NCBI GenBank assembly: GCA_017559445.1
Contig: JAFYSJ010000023.1
Span: 1 to 64,000 of the forward strand
Direction: 5' to 3'
Origin: Clostridia bacterium
Lineage (GTDB): Bacteria > Bacillota > Clostridia > RGIG7378
Length of the DNA stretch: 64,000 nt
Under the pieces are notes generated by a model that was given only the letters and a program-made list of their open reading frames with translations, did not search any database and was not told the origin of the DNA. Every line of letters begins with the position of its first letter. Positions within the stretch are counted from its first letter, which is position 1. The translations under genes were made by a program, and so were the position numbers. Below are positions 33,262 through 42,110 of this stretch, piece after piece.

Positions 33262-34388
33262 AATTGTTTCGCTCTTTTCTTATAATGCTTTTTGTCCATT
33301 ATTACAACTTTATCGCAAAGTCTACGTAATAACATCTTTTGACTTGATGGAACAATAACAATTCCACCGCTTTTCTTAATCGTTTCAACAATTCCTAATT
33401 CAACTGCTATTTCGAAACGACCAACATAAAGTTCATTTAGCCAAGGATACACAAAAATCTTTTTTCCAGCAGCAAATCCAATAGCTGCAGATGCTAACCA
33501 CTTTTCACCACTGATGAAATCCATATGTCTATCAAATCTCTCATCTGTTAAACTGAACATTTCTTTAATTTGCTCTACTGTATATGGTAAACCACTAAGT
33601 TCTAATGCACTTTCAATGCAATTTCTAATGGTCGGTTCTCCTTTAACATACAATTGCTTATAACAATCTTCATAAACAAAACATGTAAACTCAAGCAACC
33701 TTGAAGGATGAATTTCCCTATTATTTAAGAACATCTTTCCACTGAATGTTTCAGAAGTTCTTCCTCCAATACAATTAGCAAATGCCCAGCTTCCAAAGCC
33801 AAAATCACTAACCAAGCCATATGACATTCCTGAATTTACTTCTAATGTCATCATTGGAAATGAATCTATGGTTTTAGTATGCAAAAAATTGCATTCAACC
33901 GAATCCATAAACTTTTCTAAACAAATAGAATTAATTACGTTGAATCCCCATTTTTTCCTATACTTTTCCACATACGTTTTCCAGAAAAACTTAGGAATAG
34001 AATAATTATAATCTAAAATTACTGTTGGCAAGTTATGAAGGCAATCTGCAAAATCAACAATTTGCTCAGCAATTCCAATCTTTATAACATCTCTTAATTC
34101 ATTTAAAGAACTTTCCAAAAAAAAATAGGCTTTACCAAATTTTAGTTCAGATGTAACATTACATGAATCTTCTCTATCATCAATCCAAAAACTATAAAAT
34201 TCAAAATTATGTATTTCTGGAATTGTCCTGAGAACTTTTCTGAGTTGATTTGCATCACAATTAGATTTAGGAATACGCATTAAATCTAAAATTTTAGATA
34301 TAACTTCAAAGTGAATAACAGCATCCGGATTTGCACGAATAACCACTAAAATCCTATGTAAATCTAGTAAATCAAACTCATTTAACAT
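33258..34388 (-). CDS. Degenerate ABC-ATPase-like protein (pseudo-ATPase)
   Basis: A 376-residue protein with no family I recognise at first sight. Residues 178-365 follow an ABC nucleotide-binding domain step by step, yet the catalytic residues are lost. The Walker A site reads VSDFGFGSWAF (194-203; GK-S/T became GSW), the Q-loop FVYED (238-241), the signature FISGEKW (291-297), Walker B IFVYPWLNE (311-319; no DE), and the H-loop VPSSQ (346-350; His lost), then CDKVVIMDK. Residues 108-165 look like the tail of a second decayed domain (AEQIVDFADCLHNLPTVILDY). ATP hydrolysis is unlikely. It is co-transcribed with the M42 peptidase; the start has only a weak GAG upstream. Confidence 0.7.
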   Translation of the reverse strand: MLNEFDLLDLHRILVVIRANPDAVIHFEVISKILDLMRIPKSNCDANQLRKVLRTIPEIHNFEFYSFWIDDREDSCNVTSELKFGKAYFFLESSLNELRDVIKIGIAEQIVDFADCLHNLPTVILDYNYSIPKFFWKTYVEKYRKKWGFNVINSICLEKFMDSVECNFLHTKTIDSFPMMTLEVNSGMSYGLVSDFGFGSWAFANCIGGRTSETFSGKMFLNNREIHPSRLLEFTCFVYEDCYKQLYVKGEPTIRNCIESALELSGLPYTVEQIKEMFSLTDERFDRHMDFISGEKWLASAAIGFAAGKKIFVYPWLNELYVGRFEIAVELGIVETIKKSGGIVIVPSSQKMLLRRLCDKVVIMDKKHYKKRAKQL

Positions 34389-34416
34389 TTCTCATTACTC
34401 ATTAATAAAAATAATA

Positions 34417-34917
34417 CTACTCTGCAGTAAAAGCATTCTTAGCTCTATTTGTTGCGTGAATATACACATTTGGTGCATCCTGCAAAATACCATTTACCTT
34501 ATCCATATACTCAAGACAAGGATCATCTGCAAACTTTTCACCATTCACATAGTCCAGCTGGTACTTGATTCTGTTCTTGTACTCGATAATGTTATAAAGA
34601 GAATCGGAAATTCTGTCCAAAATGGACTCCTTTTTATCCTCGTTGCAAATCTTAATTGCGAAAATCAAAGAATCCAACTGGTTGCTAGATGCTTGAATAG
34701 CATCATCTACCATACCAATGTTGTAGTATGAATCAGAGATATAACCCCAAACGCTAGCTGCATCTTCGCCATCACCTGAGAATCTAAGTTCAATAGTCTT
34801 GGTCAACTCTCCAAGTGCATGAATATTCTCAAGCAACTCATCAGATGCACCATTACTAATCTGTGAGTCAATCTTATTCTTTAATGCAACAAATTGTTCA
34901 ATTACTTTTAAATCCAT
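34417..34917 (-). CDS. Helical protein of unknown function downstream of recO
   Basis: A 166-residue, acidic, mostly helical protein (MDLKVIEQFVALKNKIDSQIS...; YISDSYYNIGMVDDAIQASSNQLDSLIFAI has a TPR-like rhythm). No signal peptide, membrane segment or catalytic motif is visible. It lies 2 bp after recO and 28 bp before the pseudo-ABC gene. I do not recognise it. Confidence 0.65.
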   Translation of the reverse strand: MDLKVIEQFVALKNKIDSQISNGASDELLENIHALGELTKTIELRFSGDGEDAASVWGYISDSYYNIGMVDDAIQASSNQLDSLIFAIKICNEDKKESILDRISDSLYNIIEYKNRIKYQLDYVNGEKFADDPCLEYMDKVNGILQDAPNVYIHATNRAKNAFTAE

Positions 34918-34919
34918 AC

Positions 34920-35666
34920 TTAATCCCTTAATTTATCCAAATAATCTAACTTGTGATACTCTCGTTCGTTAACCTTTTCGATAATCTTGCGAGCCAAATT
35001 AACAAATTGCTTTTTAGAAACATCGTCCAACGTAAACTTGTATGTCTTACGAATGTCACATGTAGCCACATATTTTAATGCCCTAAGGCATCCTTCCCCT
35101 ATGGGAATAAACCTCATACTTTTGCCACCGCAATCCTTGCACATTACTGAATACTCATCCATATCAAAATAATATGGAGCCTCAGTTAATGTAACTCCGC
35201 AGTCCCTACATGCAGTAATCTCAGGAATAAATCCGTTAAGACATGCCATTTTGAACTCAAAACAAGCTCCAACAAGTTCTGGATCTGCTCCCTCTGACAA
35301 CATATACAATGCACAAAGGAACAAAAGAAGCATGTCGTCTGCCTGCTGTTCCTCCTGAACCATATCACCCATTATTTCAGCCAAATGGGATGCATAAGTA
35401 ATAGCAAAAATATCGTTACGCAAGTTGTAGAAACTCTCGATAATCTCTGCAGAATTCAGCCTATACTTACCGGACTGTACGTAAAGGTTAAAATCCGAAT
35501 AAGCAAAAATATCTGTACCAGCAGAATTCTTACTCTTAGTCTTACGAACACCACCGGCATATACATTTATTTTGCCAATACCCTTCGCGATGAGAGTAAT
35601 AGCCCTATCCCCCTCGCCTGTATCAAAGGCGCGAATAACAATAGCCTTGGTGTTTACAAAAGACAT
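34920..35666 (-). CDS. recO: DNA repair protein RecO
   Basis: A 248-residue recombination mediator of the RecFOR pathway. The N-terminal OB fold (KAIVIRAFDTGEGDRAITLIAKGIGKINVYAGGVRKTKSK, shown here only as landmarks) is followed by a helical domain and a C4 zinc site (CRDCG near 150, CKDCGG near 175). It sits beside era, as in most Firmicutes. Confidence 0.93.
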   Translation of the reverse strand: MSFVNTKAIVIRAFDTGEGDRAITLIAKGIGKINVYAGGVRKTKSKNSAGTDIFAYSDFNLYVQSGKYRLNSAEIIESFYNLRNDIFAITYASHLAEIMGDMVQEEQQADDMLLLFLCALYMLSEGADPELVGACFEFKMACLNGFIPEITACRDCGVTLTEAPYYFDMDEYSVMCKDCGGKSMRFIPIGEGCLRALKYVATCDIRKTYKFTLDDVSKKQFVNLARKIIEKVNEREYHKLDYLDKLRD

Positions 35667-35667
35667 A

Positions 35668-36564
35668 TTAATCCCTACGTTCTGTGTATCCTAAATCTCT
35701 AAGAGCTGACATGTTATCTTTCCAGCCACTCTTTACCTTAACCCACAACTGGAGGAAAACCTTAGTTCCAAGAAGTCGCTCCATCTGTGTACGAGAGTTA
35801 GAACCAATCTTCTTAAGCATTTCTCCGCCCTTACCGATAAGAATGCTCTTGTGAGAATCTCTCTCGCACATTACTGTGGCAGCAATCTCAATAACGCCGT
35901 CCTCTCTCTCCTTAAATGTGTCAACTACAACGCCAACACCGTGAGGAACTTCGTCTCTAAGGTATCTCAAAATACTCTCTCTAACATACTCTGCGCAAAT
36001 CTGTTTCTCTGGCATATCTGTAAGGTAGTCATCTGGGAAAAGCATATGTCCCTCTGGCAACATCTTGTAGATAATCTCCTCGAGAACCTTAATTCCGTCG
36101 CCTGTTCTAGCAGAAACTGGAATAATATCCTGGAAGTTAAATCTCTTGCTGTACTCGTTGATAATCTTAAGCAAGGACTCCTTTTCAACAGCATCTACCT
36201 TGTTAATAATGAGGCAAATTGGCTTACGAACCTTGGCGATTCTCTCCAAAATAGCTTCCTCTGTCTCTCTGATCTGAGGTCTAGTTGCATCTACTACAAA
36301 CAAAAGACAATCTGCATTGCCCATGGAGCCGTCAGCAACCTTATTCATGTACTTACCGAGACGAGTCTTAGGTGCATGGATACCAGGAGTATCCAAGAAA
36401 ATAGCCTGCATCTTGTCATTTGTAACAACACCAGTAATAACATTTCTAGTTGTCTGTGCTCTGGGAGAAACAATAGCAATCTTTTCTCCGCAAAGTCTGT
36501 TGAGCAATGTAGACTTACCTACATTTGGAATACCAATAATGGAAATATAACCACACTTAAACAA
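35668..36564 (-). CDS. era: GTPase Era
   Basis: A 298-residue GTPase that binds 16S rRNA during 30S assembly. G1 GIPNVGKSTLLNRL near 10, G3 DTPGIHAPK near 58, G4 NKVDAVEK near 122, and G5 SARTGDG near 150 are all present. A C-terminal KH domain (SHKSILIGKGGEMLKKIG) starts near 235. It is 4 bp downstream of ybeY. Confidence 0.97.
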   Translation of the reverse strand: MFKCGYISIIGIPNVGKSTLLNRLCGEKIAIVSPRAQTTRNVITGVVTNDKMQAIFLDTPGIHAPKTRLGKYMNKVADGSMGNADCLLFVVDATRPQIRETEEAILERIAKVRKPICLIINKVDAVEKESLLKIINEYSKRFNFQDIIPVSARTGDGIKVLEEIIYKMLPEGHMLFPDDYLTDMPEKQICAEYVRESILRYLRDEVPHGVGVVVDTFKEREDGVIEIAATVMCERDSHKSILIGKGGEMLKKIGSNSRTQMERLLGTKVFLQLWVKVKSGWKDNMSALRDLGYTERRD

Positions 36565-36568
36565 AATA

Positions 36569-37039
36569 TTACCTCCTAAGTCCTAACTTATTAAGGACGA
36601 TTTCCTGCTTTTCAAACATGATGTTGCTGCCGTCAACATGGTCATATCCCATGATGTGATACATGCCATGGCAGAACAAAAAACCAATCTCTCTATCTAC
36701 GCTGTGACCATACTCCTTGGCCTGTTCCACAGCTCTCTCAATAGAGATTACAATATCTCCCAAGTACAAGCGACCTCTCTCTAAATCGTAGGGCTCGTAC
36801 ACAAGTTCACCATTAAGGGAATCTGTGCTTGGGAAAGAAAGAACATCTGTAGGAGCGTCAATTTGTCTCTGCTCCTTGTTAATCTCACGAATGTACTCGT
36901 TGTCACAAAAGATAACGGAAACTCTGCAAGGAACCTTAATGCCCTCCTGTGCAAGGCTAAGCTTAGCAATCTTGCGAAGGACTGCCTTTTTAGGTTTAAG
37001 GGGCAACTTAGTCTCCTGTGAAAATGTAATCTTATTCAT
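36569..37039 (-). CDS. ybeY: Endoribonuclease YbeY
   Basis: A 156-residue zinc RNase for 16S rRNA 3' maturation and quality control. FCHGMYHIMGYDHVD near 125 is the H-x3-H-x5-H zinc motif; IREINKEQRQIDAPTDVLSFP near 50 is the second signature. It overlaps the HD-protein gene by 8 bp, within the phoH-HD-ybeY-era order. Confidence 0.96.
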   Translation of the reverse strand: MNKITFSQETKLPLKPKKAVLRKIAKLSLAQEGIKVPCRVSVIFCDNEYIREINKEQRQIDAPTDVLSFPSTDSLNGELVYEPYDLERGRLYLGDIVISIERAVEQAKEYGHSVDREIGFLFCHGMYHIMGYDHVDGSNIMFEKQEIVLNKLGLRR

Positions 37040-38450
37040 TTGAACCTACAAGTTCAGGCTTTTTGTACTCTGTACGAAGATGGTAATATCCACCAATTAC
37101 AACCTTGAACCTTGCTCCAATCTCATTTATTTCCTTAAAGGATATTGCAGACTCAGACAACTGGTTATCTGCAATCTTACCGTTGATAATATCGTCAACT
37201 CTCTTGGATACAGTTTCCTCATTTTTGTCAGGTAAAGATCTAACCGCAGCTTCTACGCTATCTGCAAGCATAAGGATTACAGCCTCCTTAGAAACTGGCT
37301 TAGGTGCATTGTACCTAAATTCGTCCTCAGTAACATCATCTCCAAAGTACTTATCGTTTAGTGCCTTGTAATAGAAATATGTTGTAGTTGTATTTCCGTG
37401 GTGAGAACCGATTACATCGATTACCTCTGTTGGAAGCTTATACTTTCTAGCCAAGTCTATGCCATCTGTAATATGGCTAAACAAAATATCTCTGCTCTCG
37501 TATGGATCAAGCATGTCATGAGGATTTGAACCATTCTGGTTTTCACCAAAGTACTGTGGTCTCTTAAGCTTGCCAATGTCATGATACATAGCTGCAACCT
37601 TAACCAAAGATGTGTTAGTGCCAATGGAATCAGATGCTGCCTCAGCCAAATTGCTTACCATTACACTGTGGTGATATGTGCCAGGTGCCTCAGAAATAAG
37701 TCTCTTGAGAAGTGGGCTATTCTGGTTCATAAGCTCCTGTGCTCTAAACTCTGTAAGAACACCAGAAATTCTCTCAAACAGTGGCAAAATGCCAACGATT
37801 AACATAACGCTGATAAAACAGTTAAGGGCAATAAATCCTGAGTCTCTCAAAATAACTGTCCAATTGTCTGCAAGACCTGTGCTATTGAGAAGCATGAGGG
37901 CAAAGGAAACTGCAAAGGACCCAATTGCGCCACCAACACCCATCATCGAAAGAGTACTACGTTCCTTAGTGGATGTTATGAGCTTAGAGATCATAAGGCA
38001 AACTGCCAAAATAATAGGTGCGTAGATTAAAAACTCTGGACGACTAGCAAATGCTGTAATTAGAACATTACATACAGCAGAAACCCAAGCCATCTTGTAT
38101 CCATAAAGAATTGCAAACAAGCATGAAACAAAAATTGCAGGTGTAACAAACATAAGGTTCTCTGCCCTGCAAATAAAGAACAAAGCAAGAACGCATGCCA
38201 TTTCACATGCTGTAATGATGAAAATATTCTTAATGCCTGAGTTCTTTTTGCTCATGACCTCCTCTATACCAACAGCCATAAAAAGTGTTGTAAGAGAAGA
38301 AATAACAATGGCACAAAGAATATAAAGTAGCTTAACAAACAAATTTGAAACTGTAACAGAATCAACTACGTTAACTGACAATAAAACTGAAACAAAAATA
38401 AAGAGAAAGCCATAAATGATGTAGTGCTTTTTGAACCACTTCTTTAACAT
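37032..38450 (-). CDS. Membrane HD-domain phosphohydrolase (PgpH-like, short)
   Basis: A 472-residue protein with about eight membrane helices to residue 230 and a cytoplasmic HD domain: LISEAPGTYHHSVMVSNLAEAA near 250, MYHDIGKLKRPQYF near 290, and ADSVEAAVRSL near 395. It matches the 7TM-HD and HD parts of PgpH, which cleaves cyclic-di-AMP, but lacks most of the large extracellular 7TMR-HDED domain (full PgpH is about 700 residues). The chosen ATG follows GGAGG. The phoH/ybeY position supports PgpH identity. Confidence 0.85.
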   Translation of the reverse strand: MLKKWFKKHYIIYGFLFIFVSVLLSVNVVDSVTVSNLFVKLLYILCAIVISSLTTLFMAVGIEEVMSKKNSGIKNIFIITACEMACVLALFFICRAENLMFVTPAIFVSCLFAILYGYKMAWVSAVCNVLITAFASRPEFLIYAPIILAVCLMISKLITSTKERSTLSMMGVGGAIGSFAVSFALMLLNSTGLADNWTVILRDSGFIALNCFISVMLIVGILPLFERISGVLTEFRAQELMNQNSPLLKRLISEAPGTYHHSVMVSNLAEAASDSIGTNTSLVKVAAMYHDIGKLKRPQYFGENQNGSNPHDMLDPYESRDILFSHITDGIDLARKYKLPTEVIDVIGSHHGNTTTTYFYYKALNDKYFGDDVTEDEFRYNAPKPVSKEAVILMLADSVEAAVRSLPDKNEETVSKRVDDIINGKIADNQLSESAISFKEINEIGARFKVVIGGYYHLRTEYKKPELVGSNE

Positions 38451-38532
38451 AACACGATCTCCTCCCATAATTAGTCATGAATATACATATATAGTGAGTT
38501 TATCATTTTGACAGTGAAAAGTCGACATATTT

Positions 38533-38656
38533 TAGTGAGCCGCAACTGCGTTGCTAGTGAGCCGCGGAGCTAGTAGGCCGCAAGCAAAGCTTGCTAGTGA
38601 AACGCCTTCGGCTAGTGAACCGCTGCGCTAGTAGCCGCAACTGCGTTGCTAGTGAA
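38533..38656 (-). repeat. CACTAGC-hairpin array, second copy
   Basis: Read on the minus strand, six abutting units open with YACTAGC: stems include GCAAC-gca-GTTGC (twice, identical to the first array), GCAAGC-ttt-GCTTGC and GCCGAAGGC. It lies between the LRR gene terminator and the HD-protein gene, in the direction opposite to the 4.0-kb copy. Confidence 0.85.
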
Positions 38657-38672
38657 TGTGGCATGTTTCAAT

Positions 38673-38705
38673 AAAAAAAGCCACTACGGATTTCTCCATA
38701 ATGGC
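38673..38705 (-). terminator. Terminator of the LRR lipoprotein gene
   Basis: An 11-bp stem GCCATTATGGA / TCCGTAGTGGC (two wobbles) around GAAA, then T7 on the minus strand. Confidence 0.9.
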
Positions 38706-38714
38706 CTATAACTA

Positions 38715-39692
38715 TTACCTATGAATTGGTTCTGTTAGGTTAACTAAGAACTCTGCTGCTGTCTCAGGATTACCTAAAATTTCAGCAAGGTCTCCCCAAT
38801 TTTCTGATCCTCTAACCCTAACATTTTTTAAATTATTGCACTCATAGAAAGCATATTCACTTATAGAATTCAATCTGTGATGAGTAGTTAAACTTTCAAT
38901 ATCACAACCTGCAAAAGCATATTCTCCAATCCACGTAATCATATTGGACAATTCCACATCCTTAAGAGACTTGCAATTCTTAAATGCTGCTCTCTGTATG
39001 GAAACAACGGAATCTGGAATCACTATTGAAGTAAGTTTCTCACAACCCGAAAATGTTGATGGAAAAATTGCTTTGATTCCATTTGAAAGCTGTACTGTTT
39101 CTAATGATGTACAATCAATAAATGCTCCCATATTCACATAAGTAACGCTATCTGGTAAGTTCAAATTCAATAAAGAACTACACTCCATAAAAGCATAAGC
39201 ATCGATTGTTGTTAATTTATTACCAAATTCAACTTCCTTAAGGTTCAAGCATGCTGCGAATGCAGATTTTCCAATTTCAGTTAATTCCGCAGGCAATTTA
39301 AGTTTTTCAAATGAACATCCTGCAAAAGCATAATCCCCAATCTTAGTAATATTGTCAGAGAATTGAACAGATTCTATCTGACCATGAAAATCAAAGGCAC
39401 TTGCGGCTATTTCAGTTACTGTATATCCATAAATATCGTCTGGAATTACAACATTTATCTGAGAATATGTAGGGGAACTTAAGAAAATATACGCAGTAAA
39501 TCCTGTAATAGTGCAAGTTTTACCATCAGGATTTATTTCGTATGTAAAAACTTCGTGCTCTCGTAAATCTCCTGAAAGATCTAATGCTGTGGAATTTTCA
39601 GATTCTGTTATATCCTCTGTATTAACATCATTGCATGCAACAAAAGACATACACATAGCTACTAATAACAGTAAACAAAAATACTTCTTCAT
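38715..39692 (-). CDS. BspA-type leucine-rich-repeat lipoprotein
   Basis: A 325-residue protein with a signal ending in the lipobox SFVAC, hence surface-anchored. From about residue 85 to 300 it has nine or so LRR_5 repeats of about 23 residues, such as ITKIGDYAFAGCSFEKLKLP and VVSIQRAAFKNCKSLKDVEL. Such repeats mediate surface binding in gut bacteria. It interrupts the usual phoH-HD protein order, carries its own terminator, and is flanked by repeat arrays on both sides, so it may be an insertion. Confidence 0.92.
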   Translation of the reverse strand: MKKYFCLLLLVAMCMSFVACNDVNTEDITESENSTALDLSGDLREHEVFTYEINPDGKTCTITGFTAYIFLSSPTYSQINVVIPDDIYGYTVTEIAASAFDFHGQIESVQFSDNITKIGDYAFAGCSFEKLKLPAELTEIGKSAFAACLNLKEVEFGNKLTTIDAYAFMECSSLLNLNLPDSVTYVNMGAFIDCTSLETVQLSNGIKAIFPSTFSGCEKLTSIVIPDSVVSIQRAAFKNCKSLKDVELSNMITWIGEYAFAGCDIESLTTHHRLNSISEYAFYECNNLKNVRVRGSENWGDLAEILGNPETAAEFLVNLTEPIHR

Positions 39693-39827
39693 ACGTACAC
39701 CTCACTTGTTTGACTTAAGCCAATCAAAATCTCTATCTACTTCAATAACCTCACACAATCTATATGTATTACTAAAATAATCAATCAAATATGTTCCTAT
39801 AAATGACCTCATGACCATAGTGACATT

Positions 39828-39882
39828 CACTAAACACCCAACACCCAACACCAAACACTAAACACCAACTGCGCAGCAACTA
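39828..39882. repeat. Heptamer tandem repeat ending in the phoH stop codon
   Basis: About six copies of a 7-bp unit (CACTAAA, CACCCAA, CACCCAA, CACCAAA, CACTAAA, CACCAA) are followed by a single mini-hairpin (CTGCGCAG) and CAACTAC. The CTA in the last heptamer is the TAG stop of phoH. Confidence 0.8.
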
Positions 39883-40845
39883 CTTTATTTCATTTTTCTC
39901 AAATGCCTTAATAATCTTCTTAACCAAGGAATGTCTTACAACATCTCTCTCATTAAGTGTGGCAAATGCAATACCGTCAATGTCTCTCAAAATTCGAGAA
40001 ACATACTTAAGACCTGACTTCTTACCGTCTGGCAAGTCGATCTGTGTAATATCACCTGTTACAACCATCTTAGAGCCAAAGCCCATACGTGTCAGGAACA
40101 TCTTCATCTGCTCTGTTGTTGTGTTCTGAGCCTCGTCCAAAATGATAAATGAATCATCCAAAGTACGTCCACGCATGTATGCCAAAGGTGCAATCTCGAT
40201 AATGCCCTTTTCCATATTCTTTTGGAAAACTTCCTGACCCATGATCTCATAAAGAGCATCGTAAAGAGGTCTCAAATATGGATCAACCTTACTCTGTAAA
40301 TCGCCTGGCAAGAAGCCAAGCTTTTCACCAGCTTCAACTGCAGGACGAGTCAAAATAATTCTGCTAACTTCCTTGTTTCTGAGGGCAACACATGCCATGG
40401 CAACTGCCAAAAAAGTCTTACCTGTACCCGCAGGACCAATGGCAAACATAATGTCATTCTTGCGAATTGCTTCAATATATGCTCTCTGACCTGCTGTCTT
40501 TGGCTCGATCTTTCTACCTCTAGCTGTGATACAAACATAGTCGCCAGTTACAGGGGCCATAGCATCGTCAAAATCCTTCTTAAGTACATCCTGCATAGTG
40601 TAGTAGATAGTTTGACGAGTTACAGGCACACCGCTTTCAGATGCAGAAATAGCCTTCCTGATTATATCTTCAGCAAGCAAACGCTTGTCCTCTTCGCCAA
40701 CGATAACGATGGCGCCATCTCTTCTAAATATATTTACTCCAAGTTCAGATTCTACCAGCTTTACATTGCCATCTAATGTGCCAAACACATCTGCCATTAC
40801 CTGTGCAGATTCTACCTCAATGTATGTTCTCGCTGTCTCCGTCAT
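39880..40845 (-). CDS. phoH: PhoH-family ATPase
   Basis: A 321-residue PhoH-like P-loop protein. AIGPAGTGKTFLAVAMA near 135 is the Walker A region; FIILDEAQNTTTEQMKMFLTRMGFGSKMVVTGDITQIDLP near 230 (landmark only) is the Walker B/motif III region. PhoH-like proteins are thought to act in RNA metabolism. It overlaps yqfD by 29 bp. The stop codon is formed by an array heptamer. Confidence 0.95.
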   Translation of the reverse strand: MTETARTYIEVESAQVMADVFGTLDGNVKLVESELGVNIFRRDGAIVIVGEEDKRLLAEDIIRKAISASESGVPVTRQTIYYTMQDVLKKDFDDAMAPVTGDYVCITARGRKIEPKTAGQRAYIEAIRKNDIMFAIGPAGTGKTFLAVAMACVALRNKEVSRIILTRPAVEAGEKLGFLPGDLQSKVDPYLRPLYDALYEIMGQEVFQKNMEKGIIEIAPLAYMRGRTLDDSFIILDEAQNTTTEQMKMFLTRMGFGSKMVVTGDITQIDLPDGKKSGLKYVSRILRDIDGIAFATLNERDVVRHSLVKKIIKAFEKNEIK

Positions 40846-41797
40846 ATTCTACTGTCCCCTCTATGTACTTTGTCTTAGCAATATTTGTGGTATATTCCAC
40901 CAAAACGGAATATTCATCCACTTCTAATCCTCTAGAAATAGTTGTGTTGACTATTTTGTAAGTCATTCCTTCCATTTCTGAGGCAACTCTTCTACGCAAC
41001 ATGTCCCAGACAGCATCTTCCTCTGTGCCCTTGGGTACATCTTGTGAATATGTTTCCCAAACAATGGCCATAACAACAGCCTTTGCGCTGACCACCTTTT
41101 CTTCCTTTTCGGAGACAAAATGGGAAACTAAAATTTCGCCTGCCGAAACTGCACGTCCAACCTTGACTAACGAATGTCCAGATAGGCAGGTTATTCCAAC
41201 TATATAACCATCTCTTGCCGCCACAATATCACAAATTTCGCCATTTGGACGACTAGAAATATAGTTAGCCTCGGATATCTTAAGGGTAGCAACTGTACCT
41301 TGTACGTCAAACTCTGCCCATGAAATCCTAGAATCCGCCAATAAAAGCTGATTAGATACATGCTCGTCAGATATACCGTACTTTATTGCGCCAATGTATA
41401 TACCCTGCGTCTCCAAATACTCCAGCAAATCACCTATGGCAATGGAATCATTCCCTTGAACTTCAATCTTGGTAATAAAAGATGTGCCCAAGAAAAACAT
41501 GGCCATGCTTACAAGTACGCCCAGTAACAATCCCAAGGATCTAACAACAGCCTTATATACAACAGGTCTACCATGCAATGTCACTGACTTAATGTGGCAA
41601 TTGCATTTAGTAGCAATACTTTGTATCTCTTTAACCATGCCGTGGTCCACATCAAAAGAGATAGAATCCGCGTCAAATTTCAGGTTAATAAGGCAAATAT
41701 CTCTGGCACAACAAATGCGAATAAACCTGTTACATTGTTGTCCTTCTACGGTCATTTTAGCAAATCCACATACAAAATTCCACAGAGAAGTACTCAT
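40817..41797 (-). CDS. yqfD: YqfD-family sporulation protein
   Basis: A 326-residue protein with one membrane helix (LGLLLGVLVSMAMFFLGTSFI, about 87-107) after an N-terminal domain and an extracytoplasmic POTRA-like region (ITKIEVQGNDSIAIGDLLEYL). The family is linked to stage IV sporulation. The pair yqfC-yqfD before phoH is a hallmark of spore-forming Firmicutes and supports a sporulation-capable ancestor. Confidence 0.9.
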   Translation of the reverse strand: MSTSLWNFVCGFAKMTVEGQQCNRFIRICCARDICLINLKFDADSISFDVDHGMVKEIQSIATKCNCHIKSVTLHGRPVVYKAVVRSLGLLLGVLVSMAMFFLGTSFITKIEVQGNDSIAIGDLLEYLETQGIYIGAIKYGISDEHVSNQLLLADSRISWAEFDVQGTVATLKISEANYISSRPNGEICDIVAARDGYIVGITCLSGHSLVKVGRAVSAGEILVSHFVSEKEEKVVSAKAVVMAIVWETYSQDVPKGTEEDAVWDMLRRRVASEMEGMTYKIVNTTISRGLEVDEYSVLVEYTTNIAKTKYIEGTVEYDGDSENIH

Positions 41798-42057
41798 TTG
41801 AGGCTCTCCTTAAAGGCTATGGAACATATGACGCCAACAATAGTCACAGATACTCCATCTATTTTAGTCACTCTAAGCTTTCTACCACAAATAACAAGAG
41901 GGCAAAGACATGTGTTTATCCATATTTCTTGATTCGAATATTTTATAACGCCCTTGTGACCATATATGATCATGGCGTTTTTGGTGGCAGCAATACGTGG
42001 AGATACAGACAGCTCTGCTAAAGGCAAATAAGAAATAGCTGTTCCTAAGTTATACAA
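41794..42057 (-). CDS. yqfC: YqfC/YabP-family sporulation protein
   Basis: An 87-residue small protein of the YabP/YqfC beta-barrel-like family: AMIIYGHKGVIKYSNQEIWI and ICGRKLRVTKIDGVSVTIVGVI are the two halves. No ATG is suitable, and AAGGAG lies five bases before an in-frame TTG, so a TTG start is likely. It overlaps yqfD by four bases. Confidence 0.88.
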   Translation of the reverse strand: MYNLGTAISYLPLAELSVSPRIAATKNAMIIYGHKGVIKYSNQEIWINTCLCPLVICGRKLRVTKIDGVSVTIVGVICSIAFKESLK

Positions 42058-42110
42058 AGTTACTCCTTAGTTTTTGTATATTTTATTTGCCTTTGGGCTG
42101 GTTAATTACA

